DNA of 48,318 bases from Marinitenerispora sediminis (GTDB lineage: Bacteria > Actinomycetota > Actinomycetes > Streptosporangiales > Streptosporangiaceae). Within the stretch, counting starts at the first letter, position 1. Every line of letters starts with the position of its first letter. Position numbers and translations under genes: made by a program. The stretch is taken from the NCBI RefSeq assembly GCF_003336425.1, contig NZ_QEIO01000029.1, positions 1 to 48,318 of the forward strand. The letters run 5' to 3'. Shown one piece after another: positions 8,716 to 16,481 of this stretch. The notes beneath the pieces were generated by a model that had not been told where the DNA came from, did no database searches, and saw only the letters and a list, made by a program, of their open reading frames with translations.

Positions 8716-9019
8716 GTCCAGCCGGAGCGGCTGCGGAGCGGGGTCCAGCCCGAGCGGCTGCGGAGCGGGAAGACTGTCCGAGCGGCTGCGGAGCGGGGTC
8801 CAGCCCGAGCGGCTGCGGAGCGGGAAGACTGTCCGAGCGGCTGCGGAGCGGGAAATCCCTCCGAGTGGCTGCGGAGCGGGGTCCAGCCCGAGCGGCTGCG
8901 GAGCGGGAAATCCGTCCGAGCGGCTGCGGAGCGGGAAATCCGTCCGAGCGGCTGCGGAGCGGGAAATCCGTCCGAGCGGCTGCGGAGCGGGAAGACTGTC
9001 CGAGCGGCTGCGGAGCGGG
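8716..9019 (+). repeat. Minisatellite, 11 copies, between murE and murF
   Basis: Eleven copies of the 18-base core GAGCGGCTGCGGAGCGGG (one with a C-to-T change) start at 8725, 8752, 8780, 8807, 8835, 8863, 8890, 8918, 8946, 8974 and 9002. They are separated by three spacer types: GTCCAGCCC (9), AAGACTGTCC (10) and AAATCCGTCC (10), plus one variant (AAATCCCTCC). Periods are therefore 27 or 28 bases. A 55-base block (GTCCAGCCC-core-AAGACTGTCC-core) is itself duplicated at 8743-8797 and 8798-8852. The array is non-coding on the plus strand and lies wholly in the murE-murF gap. Confidence 0.97.
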
Positions 9020-9430
9020 AGACCCGCGCCCGTGCCGTGCTGCGCCGCCCCGTTCGGATCGTGATCGTGCTGTGAACACGGCGGCGGAACCGGGCGCCGC
9101 GGCCCGCGGCGGACAGCCACGGCCCCGTCCGGTCCCGGCGTCCGCCGCCGCACCCACCTGCGGGTTCGTCCGTACCGGGCGGAGGAGGCCGTGGCGGGGC
9201 CGACCGGGCGGTGCCGCTCGGGGGCGGGAGGCCCCGTCGGGTGTTTCGGCTGGGACGCAACCCCGATAACCAAACATGTTCTAAGGTAGGTCCGGCAATT
9301 GCAGCCCGGCACCGTGGCGTCACCCGCCGCCTTGCGGCTCTTGTGCAGCGAATCCCCATACACAGCACGCTGTCTCGTCGTCGAGGCGCCCCGAAGGCGC
9401 GGTGGACCGGGCCCGACATGAGGAGTGGAT
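9020..9430 (+). promoter_or_regulatory. murF upstream region with a weak promoter candidate
   Basis: About 410 bases without a convincing gene follow the repeat array. An AT-richer island at 9261-9300 holds the 8-base palindrome AACATGTT (9273-9280) and a -10-like TAAGGT (9282-9287), but no good -35. It may let murF be transcribed independently of the repeats. Confidence 0.35.
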
Positions 9431-10843
9431 TTGATCGCGCTGACGCTCGATCGGATCGCTGAGATCACCCAATCCCGCATACACGGATCGGCGCGCCCCG
9501 CGGACGTCGTCACCGGTCCGGTCGTGATCGACTCGCGACAGGCTGTCCCGGGAGCGCTCTTCGTGGCGTTGGGTGGCGAGCGGGTCGATGGACATGACTT
9601 CGCCGACGCCGCCGTCGCGGCCGGCGCCGCCGCCGTGCTGGGATCCCGGCCGCTGGCGGCGCCGCAGCTGCTGGTCGACGGCGGCGACGCCGAGGTCGTG
9701 GCCGCGCTCGGGCGCCTGGCGCGGGCCGTCGTCGGCGAACTGCCGCAGGCCGACATCGTGGGCGTCACCGGATCGTCGGGCAAGACGACCACGAAGGACC
9801 TGCTCGCCCAAGTGCTGCGCCGCCTCGGCCCGACGGTCGCGCCCGCCGGCTCGTTCAACAACGAGATCGGCCACCCGCTGACCGTGCTGCGCGCCGACGA
9901 GCACACCCGCTACGTCGTCCTGGAGGTCGCCGCCCGCGGACTGGGGCACATCGCGCACCTGTGCCGGATCGCCCCGCCCCGGATCGGCGTCGTGCTCAAC
10001 GTGGGCAGCGCGCACGTCGGCGAGTTCGGCAGCCGCGCGGCCATCGCCCAGGCCAAGGGAGAGCTCGTCGAGGCGCTGCCCGGCGCCGACGCCGGCGGTG
10101 TGGCGGTCCTGAACGTCGACGACGACGCCGTCATCGGCATGGCGGCGCGTACCGCCGCGCGGGTCGTCGGCTACGGGCTCGGCGAGCGCGCCGACGTGCG
10201 CGGCCGCGACGTCCGGCTCGGCGAGGACGGCCGCGCCGCGTTCACGCTGCAGATCGGCGCGCGATCGGCGCCGGTGCGCCTCGCGCTCGTCGGTGAGCAC
10301 CAGGTCCACAACGCGCTGGCGGTGGCCGCCGTCGCGGCCGAGCTCGGCATGGACCTCGACGACATCGCCGCCGCGCTGGGCGAGGCGGGAGCGGTGAGCC
10401 GCTGGCGTATGGAGGTCGCCGAGGGCCCCGGCGGCGTGACCGTCGTGAACGACGCCTACAACGCCAACCCGGAGTCCATGGGTGCGGCGCTGCGCACGCT
10501 CGCCGCGCTGGCCCGGGCCCGGCGCTCGGTGGCGGTCCTGGGAATCATGGCCGAGCTGGGCCCGGCGCACCAGGTGGAGCACGAGCGCCTCGGGCGGCTG
10601 GTCGCCGAGTCGGGGGTCGACTGCCTCATCGCCGTGGGTGAGGAGGCCGCGCCCATCGTGGATGGCGTGCGGAGTGTGGCCGGGTGGCACGGCGAGGTCC
10701 GGCAGGTGGCCGACACCGCGCAGGCGGTCGCGGCCCTGCGCGGGCTGCTGCGGCCGGAAGACGTTGTCTTGGTGAAGGGATCACGAGTGGCCGGGCTGGA
10801 ACAGGTAGCCGAGCAGCTGACCGCCGAGGAGGCCGCCAAGTGA
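9431..10843 (+). CDS. murF: UDP-MurNAc-tripeptide:D-Ala-D-Ala ligase MurF
   Basis: MurF adds the D-Ala-D-Ala dipeptide, completing the cytoplasmic pentapeptide precursor. The product has 470 residues and shows DSRQAVPGALFVALGGERVD near residue 35, the P-loop GVTGSSGKTTTKD near 111, NNEIGHPLTVL, and NDAYNANPESM in the C-terminal domain. I chose TTG 9431 because AGGAG (9421-9425) is five bases upstream and the product begins with the family-typical MIALTLDRIAEIT. The GTG at 9425 would overlap its own ribosome binding site. The stop overlaps the mraY GTG (GTGA), implying translational coupling. Confidence 0.95.
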   Translation: MIALTLDRIAEITQSRIHGSARPADVVTGPVVIDSRQAVPGALFVALGGERVDGHDFADAAVAAGAAAVLGSRPLAAPQLLVDGGDAEVVAALGRLARAVVGELPQADIVGVTGSSGKTTTKDLLAQVLRRLGPTVAPAGSFNNEIGHPLTVLRADEHTRYVVLEVAARGLGHIAHLCRIAPPRIGVVLNVGSAHVGEFGSRAAIAQAKGELVEALPGADAGGVAVLNVDDDAVIGMAARTAARVVGYGLGERADVRGRDVRLGEDGRAAFTLQIGARSAPVRLALVGEHQVHNALAVAAVAAELGMDLDDIAAALGEAGAVSRWRMEVAEGPGGVTVVNDAYNANPESMGAALRTLAALARARRSVAVLGIMAELGPAHQVEHERLGRLVAESGVDCLIAVGEEAAPIVDGVRSVAGWHGEVRQVADTAQAVAALRGLLRPEDVVLVKGSRVAGLEQVAEQLTAEEAAK

Positions 10844-11895
10844 CCGGCATTCTCGTCGCCGCGGCGCTCTCCCTCCTGGTGTCGCTGCTCATCATGCCGA
10901 TGGTGATCCGGATGCTGTACCGGTTCAAGTTCGGCCAGGAGATCCGGGACGACGGTCCCGAGGGCCACAAGAGCAAGCAGGGCACGCCCACGATGGGCGG
11001 CATCGTCATCATCCTCGGCGCGGTGATCGGCTACTTCGGTGCCCACCTGGCGTCGATGACCCGGCCCACCGTGTCCGGTCTGCTGGTGATGTTCCTGTTC
11101 GTGGGGCTCGGCGCGGTCGGCTTCCTCGACGACTTCATCAAGATCTACAAGCGGCGCAGCCTCGGCCTGCGCAGCGGCGCGAAGATGCTCGGGCAGGCGA
11201 TCGTCGGTATCGGGTTCGCCGTGGGCGTCACGTTCTTCCCGAACAACTACACCTACACCCCCGGCTCCCCGCACCTGTCCTTCCTCCGGGACTTCGGTCC
11301 GGCGCTGGCGCTACCGGTGTTCGCGATCTGGGCGCTCTTCCTGATCGTCGGCTTCTCCAACGCGGTGAACCTCACCGACGGCCTGGACGGCCTGGCCACC
11401 GGCGCCACCATCCTGTCGCTGGTCGCCTACGTCATCATCGGCAACTGGCAGCTGCGGCAGAGCTGCGTCAACGCGCTGGAGGCCAACTGCTACACCGTCC
11501 GCGACCCGCTCGACCTCGCGGTGGTCGCGGCGGCCGGGCTCGGCGGCTGCATCGGGTTCCTCTGGTACAACGCGCCGCCGGCCAAGATCTTCATGGGTGA
11601 CACCGGCTCGCTGGCCCTGGGCGGCCTGATCGTCGGTCTCGCCATCACCACCCGCACCCAGCTGCTGCTGCTCATCATCGGCGGCCTGTTCGTGCTCATC
11701 ACGCTCTCGGTCATGCTGCAGATCGGCTCCTTCCGGCTCACCGGGAAGCGCATCTTCCGCATGGCGCCGCTGCAGCACCACTTCGAGCTGAAGGGCTGGG
11801 CCGAGAGTACGATCGTGATCAGGTTCTGGATCATCCAGGGGCTGTTCGTCGGTGTCGGTATCGGCCTGTTCTACCTGGAATGGATGCCGAGGTAA
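10840..11895 (+). CDS. mraY: Phospho-MurNAc-pentapeptide transferase MraY
   Basis: MraY transfers phospho-MurNAc-pentapeptide from UDP to undecaprenyl phosphate, making lipid I in the membrane. The 351-residue product has about ten membrane helices and the family motifs GHKSKQGTPTMGG, the Asp pair in FLDDFIKIYKRRSLGL, VNLTDGLDGLATG, FMGDTGSLALGG and the C-terminal QHHFELKGW. The GTG at 10840 overlaps the murF stop by four bases and has GAGGAGG at 10826-10832. Longer upstream frames are shadows of murF. The murD ATG follows the stop after four bases. Confidence 0.96.
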   Translation: MTGILVAAALSLLVSLLIMPMVIRMLYRFKFGQEIRDDGPEGHKSKQGTPTMGGIVIILGAVIGYFGAHLASMTRPTVSGLLVMFLFVGLGAVGFLDDFIKIYKRRSLGLRSGAKMLGQAIVGIGFAVGVTFFPNNYTYTPGSPHLSFLRDFGPALALPVFAIWALFLIVGFSNAVNLTDGLDGLATGATILSLVAYVIIGNWQLRQSCVNALEANCYTVRDPLDLAVVAAAGLGGCIGFLWYNAPPAKIFMGDTGSLALGGLIVGLAITTRTQLLLLIIGGLFVLITLSVMLQIGSFRLTGKRIFRMAPLQHHFELKGWAESTIVIRFWIIQGLFVGVGIGLFYLEWMPR

Positions 11896-11899
11896 CCCC

Positions 11900-13498
11900 A
11901 TGGCGGAGATGCCAGCCGGAGCGGCTGCGGAGCGGGGTCCAGCCCGAGCGGCTGCGGAGCGGGAAGAGCTCCGAGCGGCTGCGGAGCGGGAAGAGCTCCG
12001 AGCGGCTGCGGAGCGGGAAGAGCTCCGAGCGGCTGCGGAGCGGGAAGAGCTCCGAACGGCCGCGGAGCGGGCTTTCGCCGCCGCGCTCGCCGGGCGGGCA
12101 GTCTGCGTCACCGGGCTCGGTGTGTCCGGGCCGCCCGTCGCCCGGGCGCTGCTCGACCGGGGGGCCCGCGTCACGGTCATCGACGGCCGGACCGACGAGG
12201 CCACCCGGGAGCGGGCCGAGCGGCTGCGGCACCTCGGCGCGCGGGTGCTGCTCGGCGCCGAGGCGCTCCCCGAGGGCACCGACCTCGTCGTGACCTCCCC
12301 CGGCTGGCGGCCGGACGCCGTCCCGCTGGTCCAGGCCGCCCGCGCCGGTGTCGAGGTCATCGGCGACGTGGAACTCGCGTGGCGGCTCCGGCCGGCCGGG
12401 CAGACCTGGCTCGCCGTCACCGGGACCAACGGCAAGACCACCACGGTGCGGATGCTGGAGGCCATGCTGCGCGCCGACGGCCGGTCCGCCCGCGCGGTCG
12501 GCAACGTGGGCACCCCCGTGGTCGAGGCGGTGTCGCCCGGCCCGGGGGAGGCGGCCGCCGACGTCCTCGCGGTGGAGCTGTCCAGCTTCCAGCTGCACTG
12601 GTCGAACTCGCTGCGGCCGCACGCCGCGACGGTGCTGAACGTGGCTCCGGACCACCTCGACTGGCACGGTGGCCTGGACGCCTACGCCGCGGCCAAGGGC
12701 CGGGTCTACGCGCCCGGCACCGTCCGGGTGGTGAACGCGGCCGACCCGCTGTCGGGGCGGCTGGCGGACCGGGCCGACGAGGCGGACGCCGCGGCTGGCG
12801 CCGCCGCGGCCCGGCGGGTCGCCTTCACGCTGGACACCCCGCGGCCGGGCGAGCTCGGCGTGGTCGAGGACCTGCTGGTGGACCGCGCCTTCGTGGCCGA
12901 CCCCGCGAGTACGGCCGAGGAGCTCGCCACCCTCGCCGACGTCCGGCCGGCCGCGCCGCACAACGTGGCCAACGCGCTGGCCGCCGCGGCGCTGGCCCGT
13001 TCCGTCGGAGTCGCCCCCGCGTCGGTGCGCGCCGGCCTGGCCGCGTTCGCGCCCGAACCGCACCGCATCTCCCCGGTGGCCACCGTCGCCGGCGTCCACT
13101 ACGTCGACGACTCCAAGGCCACCAACCCGCACGCCGCCGCGGCGTCGCTGTCGGCCTACCCGTCGATCGTGTGGGTGGCCGGCGGCCTGCTCAAGGGCGC
13201 CGACGTCGAGGACCTCGTGGCCGCGGCGGCGCCCCGGCTGCGCGGGGCGGTGCTGCTCGGCGCCGACCGCGACCGCCTGCGCGCCGCCCTGGACCGGCAC
13301 GCGCCCGCGCTGCCGGTCGTGGAGGTGGCGCGCTCCGACAGCGGCGCCATGGCCGAGACCGTGGCCGCCGCCGCGGAACTGGCGCGGCCCGGCGACACGG
13401 TGCTGCTCGCCCCTGCGGCCGCGTCGATGGACATGTTCACCGACTACAACGCCCGGGGCGACGCCTTCGCCGCGGCCGTGCGCGCACTCCGCGGCTGA
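11900..13498 (+). CDS. murD: UDP-MurNAc-L-Ala:D-Glu ligase MurD with repeat-encoded N-terminal extension
   Basis: MurD adds D-glutamate to UDP-MurNAc-L-Ala. The catalytic part is complete: the N-terminal Rossmann segment VCVTGLGVSGPPVARALLDR from about residue 69, the P-loop VTGTNGKTTT near 173, the segment LNVAPDHLDWHG and the C-terminal VDDSKATNPHAA. The protein has 532 residues, about 50 more than usual. The excess is residues 7-57, in which six copies of a minisatellite encode AAAER units, four of them preceded by EELR. The ATG at 11900 is set by GAGGTAA at the mraY stop. No ATG, GTG or TTG occurs in frame between the repeats and the first beta strand, so the repeats must be translated. 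The reading frame is intact. Confidence 0.94.
   Translation: MAEMPAGAAAERGPARAAAEREELRAAAEREELRAAAEREELRAAAEREELRTAAERAFAAALAGRAVCVTGLGVSGPPVARALLDRGARVTVIDGRTDEATRERAERLRHLGARVLLGAEALPEGTDLVVTSPGWRPDAVPLVQAARAGVEVIGDVELAWRLRPAGQTWLAVTGTNGKTTTVRMLEAMLRADGRSARAVGNVGTPVVEAVSPGPGEAAADVLAVELSSFQLHWSNSLRPHAATVLNVAPDHLDWHGGLDAYAAAKGRVYAPGTVRVVNAADPLSGRLADRADEADAAAGAAAARRVAFTLDTPRPGELGVVEDLLVDRAFVADPASTAEELATLADVRPAAPHNVANALAAAALARSVGVAPASVRAGLAAFAPEPHRISPVATVAGVHYVDDSKATNPHAAAASLSAYPSIVWVAGGLLKGADVEDLVAAAAPRLRGAVLLGADRDRLRAALDRHAPALPVVEVARSDSGAMAETVAAAAELARPGDTVLLAPAAASMDMFTDYNARGDAFAAAVRALRG
11919..12071 (+). repeat. Minisatellite, 6 in-frame copies, inside 5' end of murD
   Basis: Copies of the same 18-base core as in the murE-murF gap start at 11919, 11946, 11973, 12000, 12027 and 12054 (the last has two changes). 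Spacers are GTCCAGCCC once and AAGAGCTCC four times. Every period is exactly 27 bases, which keeps the murD frame. The AAGAGCTCC units form a 6-bp hairpin (GCTCCG/CGGAGC, 8-base loop). Bases 11912-11967 are identical to 8718-8773. Confidence 0.97.
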
Positions 13499-13536
13499 GG
13501 CGGTCGGCCCGCGGGCCGACCGCCCGGCGCCGGGCG
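13499..13536 (+). terminator. Overlapping GC palindromes right after murD
   Basis: Bases 13499-13524 are a perfect 26-bp palindrome starting at the base after the murD stop. A second palindrome, CGCCCGGCGCCGGGCG, overlaps it at 13521-13536. There is no T tract. It could be a weak terminator, attenuator or RNA processing site that separates murD from ftsW. Confidence 0.5.
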
Positions 13537-13915
13537 GACGCACCGCCCGGCGCGCCGCCGCGGGAGCCCGATCCCCGGCCGTTACCGGTGTCACGCTCAG
13601 AAAAAAACCCAACACGCGCGTAATGTCCACCGTCGTGTCGTCCCCTGCCACCAGACTTGGTCGACGCTGGGGTCTGCCCGAGGAGCGCCGTGCACGGCGC
13701 CGGCCGGCCGCCGGCGCCGCTCTCGCGACGCAGACCGTGCAGGAGGCCGGGCGCGCCACCGGGACCGGCGACCGCCCGCGCCGCCGGGTCGGCGCCGAGG
13801 CCCGCCGGGCGCCCCTCTCCCGACCCGGGACCGTGCGGCGTGGGCGGTGCCGGGCGGACGGCGCGGGACCGGGCCCCCGGCGGACGGGCCCAGGGTGACC
13901 AGGCGGAGGTGGCGT
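13537..13915 (+). promoter_or_regulatory. ftsW upstream region with promoter and stem-loop
   Basis: A run of seven A (13601-13607) lies ahead of a -10-like TAATGT (13621-13626), giving a candidate internal promoter; no clear -35 is seen. A strong stem-loop with a 10-bp stem (CGGCGCCGGC/GCCGGCGCCG, 5-base loop) occupies 13695-13719. If transcription starts near 13633, ftsW has a leader of about 280 bases. The small reading frame from 13623 looks like composition noise. Confidence 0.4.
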
Positions 13916-15256
13916 ATGGCGGTGACGGTTCCGTCGGCCGACAGGGCCGACACGCGTCCGCGGGCCGGCGGATCGGTCCAGACGCTCCTGCGGGAGTTCC
14001 CGCAGCGGTTGGACCGTCCGCTGACGTCCTACTACCTCATCTTCGGCAGCAGCGCGCTGCTCATCGCGCTGGGCCTGGTCATGGTGCTCTCCTCCTCCAT
14101 GGTCGACTCCTACACCGAGACCGGGTCGGCGTACTCCCTCTTCCAGAAGCAGATGCTCGCGGCGGCGATCGGCCTGCCGCTCATGGTGGTCGCCTCGCAC
14201 CTCCCGCTGTCGGTGTTCCGCCTGCTGGGCTACCCCGCGGTGCTCGGCTCGGTCGCGCTGCTGGTGCTCACGGTCTTCCAGGGCCAGGAGTACTACGGCG
14301 CCACCCGGTGGCTGGAGATCGGCGGGCTGACCATCCAGGCGTCGGAGCCGGCCAAGCTCGCCTTCGCGCTGTGGGGCGCCAACGTGCTGGCCCGCAAGGA
14401 CGAGATGCGGCAGTTGCTGGAGTGGCGGCAGCTGCTGATCCCGGTGCTGCCGGGCTGCGGTGTGCTGGTGATCCTGGTGCTGCTGGGGAGCGACCTCGGT
14501 ACCACCTTCGTGCTGATGGCCATCTTCCTGGCGCTGCTGTGGGTGGTGGGGGCACCGGGACGGCTGTTCCTCGGGATGTTCGTGCTCGTCGTCGCCCTCG
14601 TCGGCATCATGATCGCGGTCGAGCCGTTCCGGATGGCCCGGCTCATGTCCTTCCTCGACCCCGAGGCCGACCCGACCGGGTCGGGGTTCCAGCTGCTGCA
14701 CGGCCTCTACGCCCTGGGCACCGGCGGGGTGTTCGGCGTGGGGATCGGCGGCAGCCGCGAGAAGTGGGGGTTCCTCCCGCACCCCGAGAGCGACTTCATC
14801 TTCGCCATCATCGGCGAGGAACTCGGGCTGATCGGAACACTCCTCGTCGTCGGACTCTTCGGGCTCCTCGGCTACGCTGGGCTGCGCGTGGCGTCCCGGG
14901 CCCGGGAGCCGTTCGTGCGGCTGGCCGCGGCCTCGCTGACCGCGTGGATCGTCGTCCAGGCGCTGGTCAACATCGGCACGGTCATCGGGGTGCTGCCGAT
15001 CACGGGCATCCCGCTGCCGCTCGTCTCGGCCGGCGGCTCGTCGCTCATCCCGACCATGCTCGCGCTGGGCATCCTGCTCGCCCTCGCCAAGGCCGAGCCC
15101 GACGCCCGTAAGGCCCTTGCCGCACGCGGTCCGAGCCGGGTGCAAAGGGCTCTAAGCTGGCTTGGCCTGGACAATGTGGGCGCCCCCACCACGAAGGCCG
15201 CTCGGAACCAGGCCACCATCGGATCGCAACAAGCGAGGAGGAATCGACGACGATGA
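13916..15256 (+). CDS. ftsW: Septal peptidoglycan glycosyltransferase FtsW (SEDS family)
   Basis: FtsW polymerises lipid II into septal glycan strands together with FtsI. The 446-residue product has about ten membrane helices, beginning near YYLIFGSSALLIALGLVMVL after a basic N-terminal tail. SEDS motifs visible are GATRWLEIGG followed by QASEPAKLAFALW, the loop ending HPESDFIFAIIGEELG, and PLPLVSAGGSS near the C-terminus. ATG 13916 is set by GGAGGT at 13905-13910. The stop overlaps the murG ATG (ATGA). The C-terminal 60 residues are basic and cytoplasmic. Confidence 0.95.
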   Translation: MAVTVPSADRADTRPRAGGSVQTLLREFPQRLDRPLTSYYLIFGSSALLIALGLVMVLSSSMVDSYTETGSAYSLFQKQMLAAAIGLPLMVVASHLPLSVFRLLGYPAVLGSVALLVLTVFQGQEYYGATRWLEIGGLTIQASEPAKLAFALWGANVLARKDEMRQLLEWRQLLIPVLPGCGVLVILVLLGSDLGTTFVLMAIFLALLWVVGAPGRLFLGMFVLVVALVGIMIAVEPFRMARLMSFLDPEADPTGSGFQLLHGLYALGTGGVFGVGIGGSREKWGFLPHPESDFIFAIIGEELGLIGTLLVVGLFGLLGYAGLRVASRAREPFVRLAAASLTAWIVVQALVNIGTVIGVLPITGIPLPLVSAGGSSLIPTMLALGILLALAKAEPDARKALAARGPSRVQRALSWLGLDNVGAPTTKAARNQATIGSQQARRNRRR

Positions 15257-16410
15257 GGGTAGTCCTCGCCGGAGGCGGCACGGCCGGGCATGTCGAGCCC
15301 GCACTGGCCCTGGCCGACGCGCTGCGGCGCGTCGACCCCGACACCCAGATCCTGTGTCTGGGCACCGAGCGGGGACTCGAAACCCGGCTCGTTCCGCTGC
15401 GCGGCTACGAGCTGGGTCTGATCCCGGCGGTCCCGCTGCCCCGCAAGATCACGCCGCAGCTGCTCTCCGTTCCTGGCAAGCTGGCCAACGCCATCAGCAC
15501 GGCCTCGGGGCACCTGGAGCGCATCCAGGCCGACGTACTGGTCGGCTTCGGCGGATACGTCGCCACGCCGGGCTACCTCGCTGCGCGCCGGCGCCGGGTC
15601 CCCATCGTCGTGCACGAGGCCAACCCGCTGCCCGGCCTGGCCAACCGGCTCGGCGCGCGGCTGACCCCGCACGTCTTCACGGGCCACCCGAACACCGAGA
15701 TGCGCAACGGCCGCTACATCGGCATCCCGCTGCGCGAGCAGATCTCCGGCCTGGACCGCCTCGCCGTCGGCGACAAGGCGCGCGCCCACTTCGGCCTGCA
15801 CCCCGAGATGCCCACGCTGCTGATCTTCGGCGGCTCGCAGGGCGCGCAGACCGTCAACGAGGCCGCGTTCGGCGCCGCCGACGACTTCCGCCGCGCGGGA
15901 GTGCAGGTCCTGCACGTGGTGGGCCCGAAGAACGCGAGCGAACCCGAGGACCGCACCCGCGACGGCGTCCCCTACGTCGTCGTGCCCTACATCGACCGGA
16001 TGGACCTCGCCTACGCCGCCGCCGACGTCGCGATGTGCCGCTCGGGTGCCATGACCTGCGCGGAGCTGACCGCCGTGGGGCTGCCCGGGGCGTTCGTCCC
16101 GCTGCCCATCGGCAACGGCGAGCAGCGGCTGAACGCCGAGCCGGTCGTGGAGGCCGGCGGCGGGCTGCTCGTCGCCAACTCCGAGCTCACGCCGGACTGG
16201 ATCCGCACCCAGCTCATCCCGCTGCTCACCGACACCGACCGCGTCGTCGCGATGTCCGAGGCCGCCGCCAGGCTCGGCCGCCGCGACGCCGACGTCGAGC
16301 TGGCTCGCGAGGTCATGGCCATCGCGCGCGGCGACCGGCCGACCCCCGAGATGCCGATCGACGACGGCGACGACGACACCCACCCGGCCGGACCGGGGGA
16401 CCTCCGATGA
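15253..16410 (+). CDS. murG: Lipid II synthase MurG (GT28 glycosyltransferase)
   Basis: MurG transfers GlcNAc from UDP-GlcNAc to lipid I on the inner membrane face, forming lipid II. The 385-residue product has the N-terminal GGGTAGHVEPALALADAL motif, the membrane-contact region with PLPRKITPQLL, VHEANPLPGLANR, GGSQGAQTVNE at the start of the C-terminal domain, and the UDP-GlcNAc site with CRSGAMTCAELTAVGLPGAF. ATG 15253 overlaps the ftsW stop and has GAGGAGGAA upstream. The C-terminus is acidic and slightly extended. The stop overlaps the ATG of a 24-codon reading frame leading to murC. Confidence 0.96.
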   Translation: MRVVLAGGGTAGHVEPALALADALRRVDPDTQILCLGTERGLETRLVPLRGYELGLIPAVPLPRKITPQLLSVPGKLANAISTASGHLERIQADVLVGFGGYVATPGYLAARRRRVPIVVHEANPLPGLANRLGARLTPHVFTGHPNTEMRNGRYIGIPLREQISGLDRLAVGDKARAHFGLHPEMPTLLIFGGSQGAQTVNEAAFGAADDFRRAGVQVLHVVGPKNASEPEDRTRDGVPYVVVPYIDRMDLAYAAADVAMCRSGAMTCAELTAVGLPGAFVPLPIGNGEQRLNAEPVVEAGGGLLVANSELTPDWIRTQLIPLLTDTDRVVAMSEAAARLGRRDADVELAREVMAIARGDRPTPEMPIDDGDDDTHPAGPGDLR

Positions 16411-16481
16411 CCGGGGCCGGAGCGCCGGGCGCGGCCCGCCGAGGCTCCGCCCCCACCGGCCGCGAGGGGGCGGCGTCATGA
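16407..16481 (+). CDS. 24-codon ORF linking murG and murC by ATGA overlaps
   Basis: An ATG at 16407 overlaps the murG stop (ATGA). The frame ends in a TGA that overlaps the murC ATG, again as ATGA. GGGGGA lies about six bases ahead of its ATG, a usable ribosome binding site. The predicted peptide is 24 residues, Gly/Ala/Arg-rich, without recognisable function. It may serve only to carry ribosomes from murG to murC. It could also be a chance frame in GC-rich DNA, since murC has its own purine-rich site. Confidence 0.4.
   Translation: MTGAGAPGAARRGSAPTGREGAAS

Noticed and set aside
8716-9019. Repeat array as a CRISPR
   Set aside because: Spacers are only 9-10 bases and come in three repeated types, the core is 18 bases, and no cas genes are present. 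It is a minisatellite.
6986-9906. Long minus-strand reading frames across murE and the repeat array
   Set aside because: They are antisense shadows; the murE frame carries complete Mur ligase motifs. The repetitive Arg/Ser/Pro peptides come from reading the minisatellite backwards.
12205-12232. Another copy of the repeat core inside the murD body (GAGCGGCTGCGG)
   Set aside because: Only 12 bases match and they encode normal MurD residues (ERLRHLG); this is chance similarity.
13623-13898. 91-codon reading frame between murD and ftsW
   Set aside because: Arg/Pro/Gly-rich without family resemblance and no ribosome binding site; better explained as ftsW leader.
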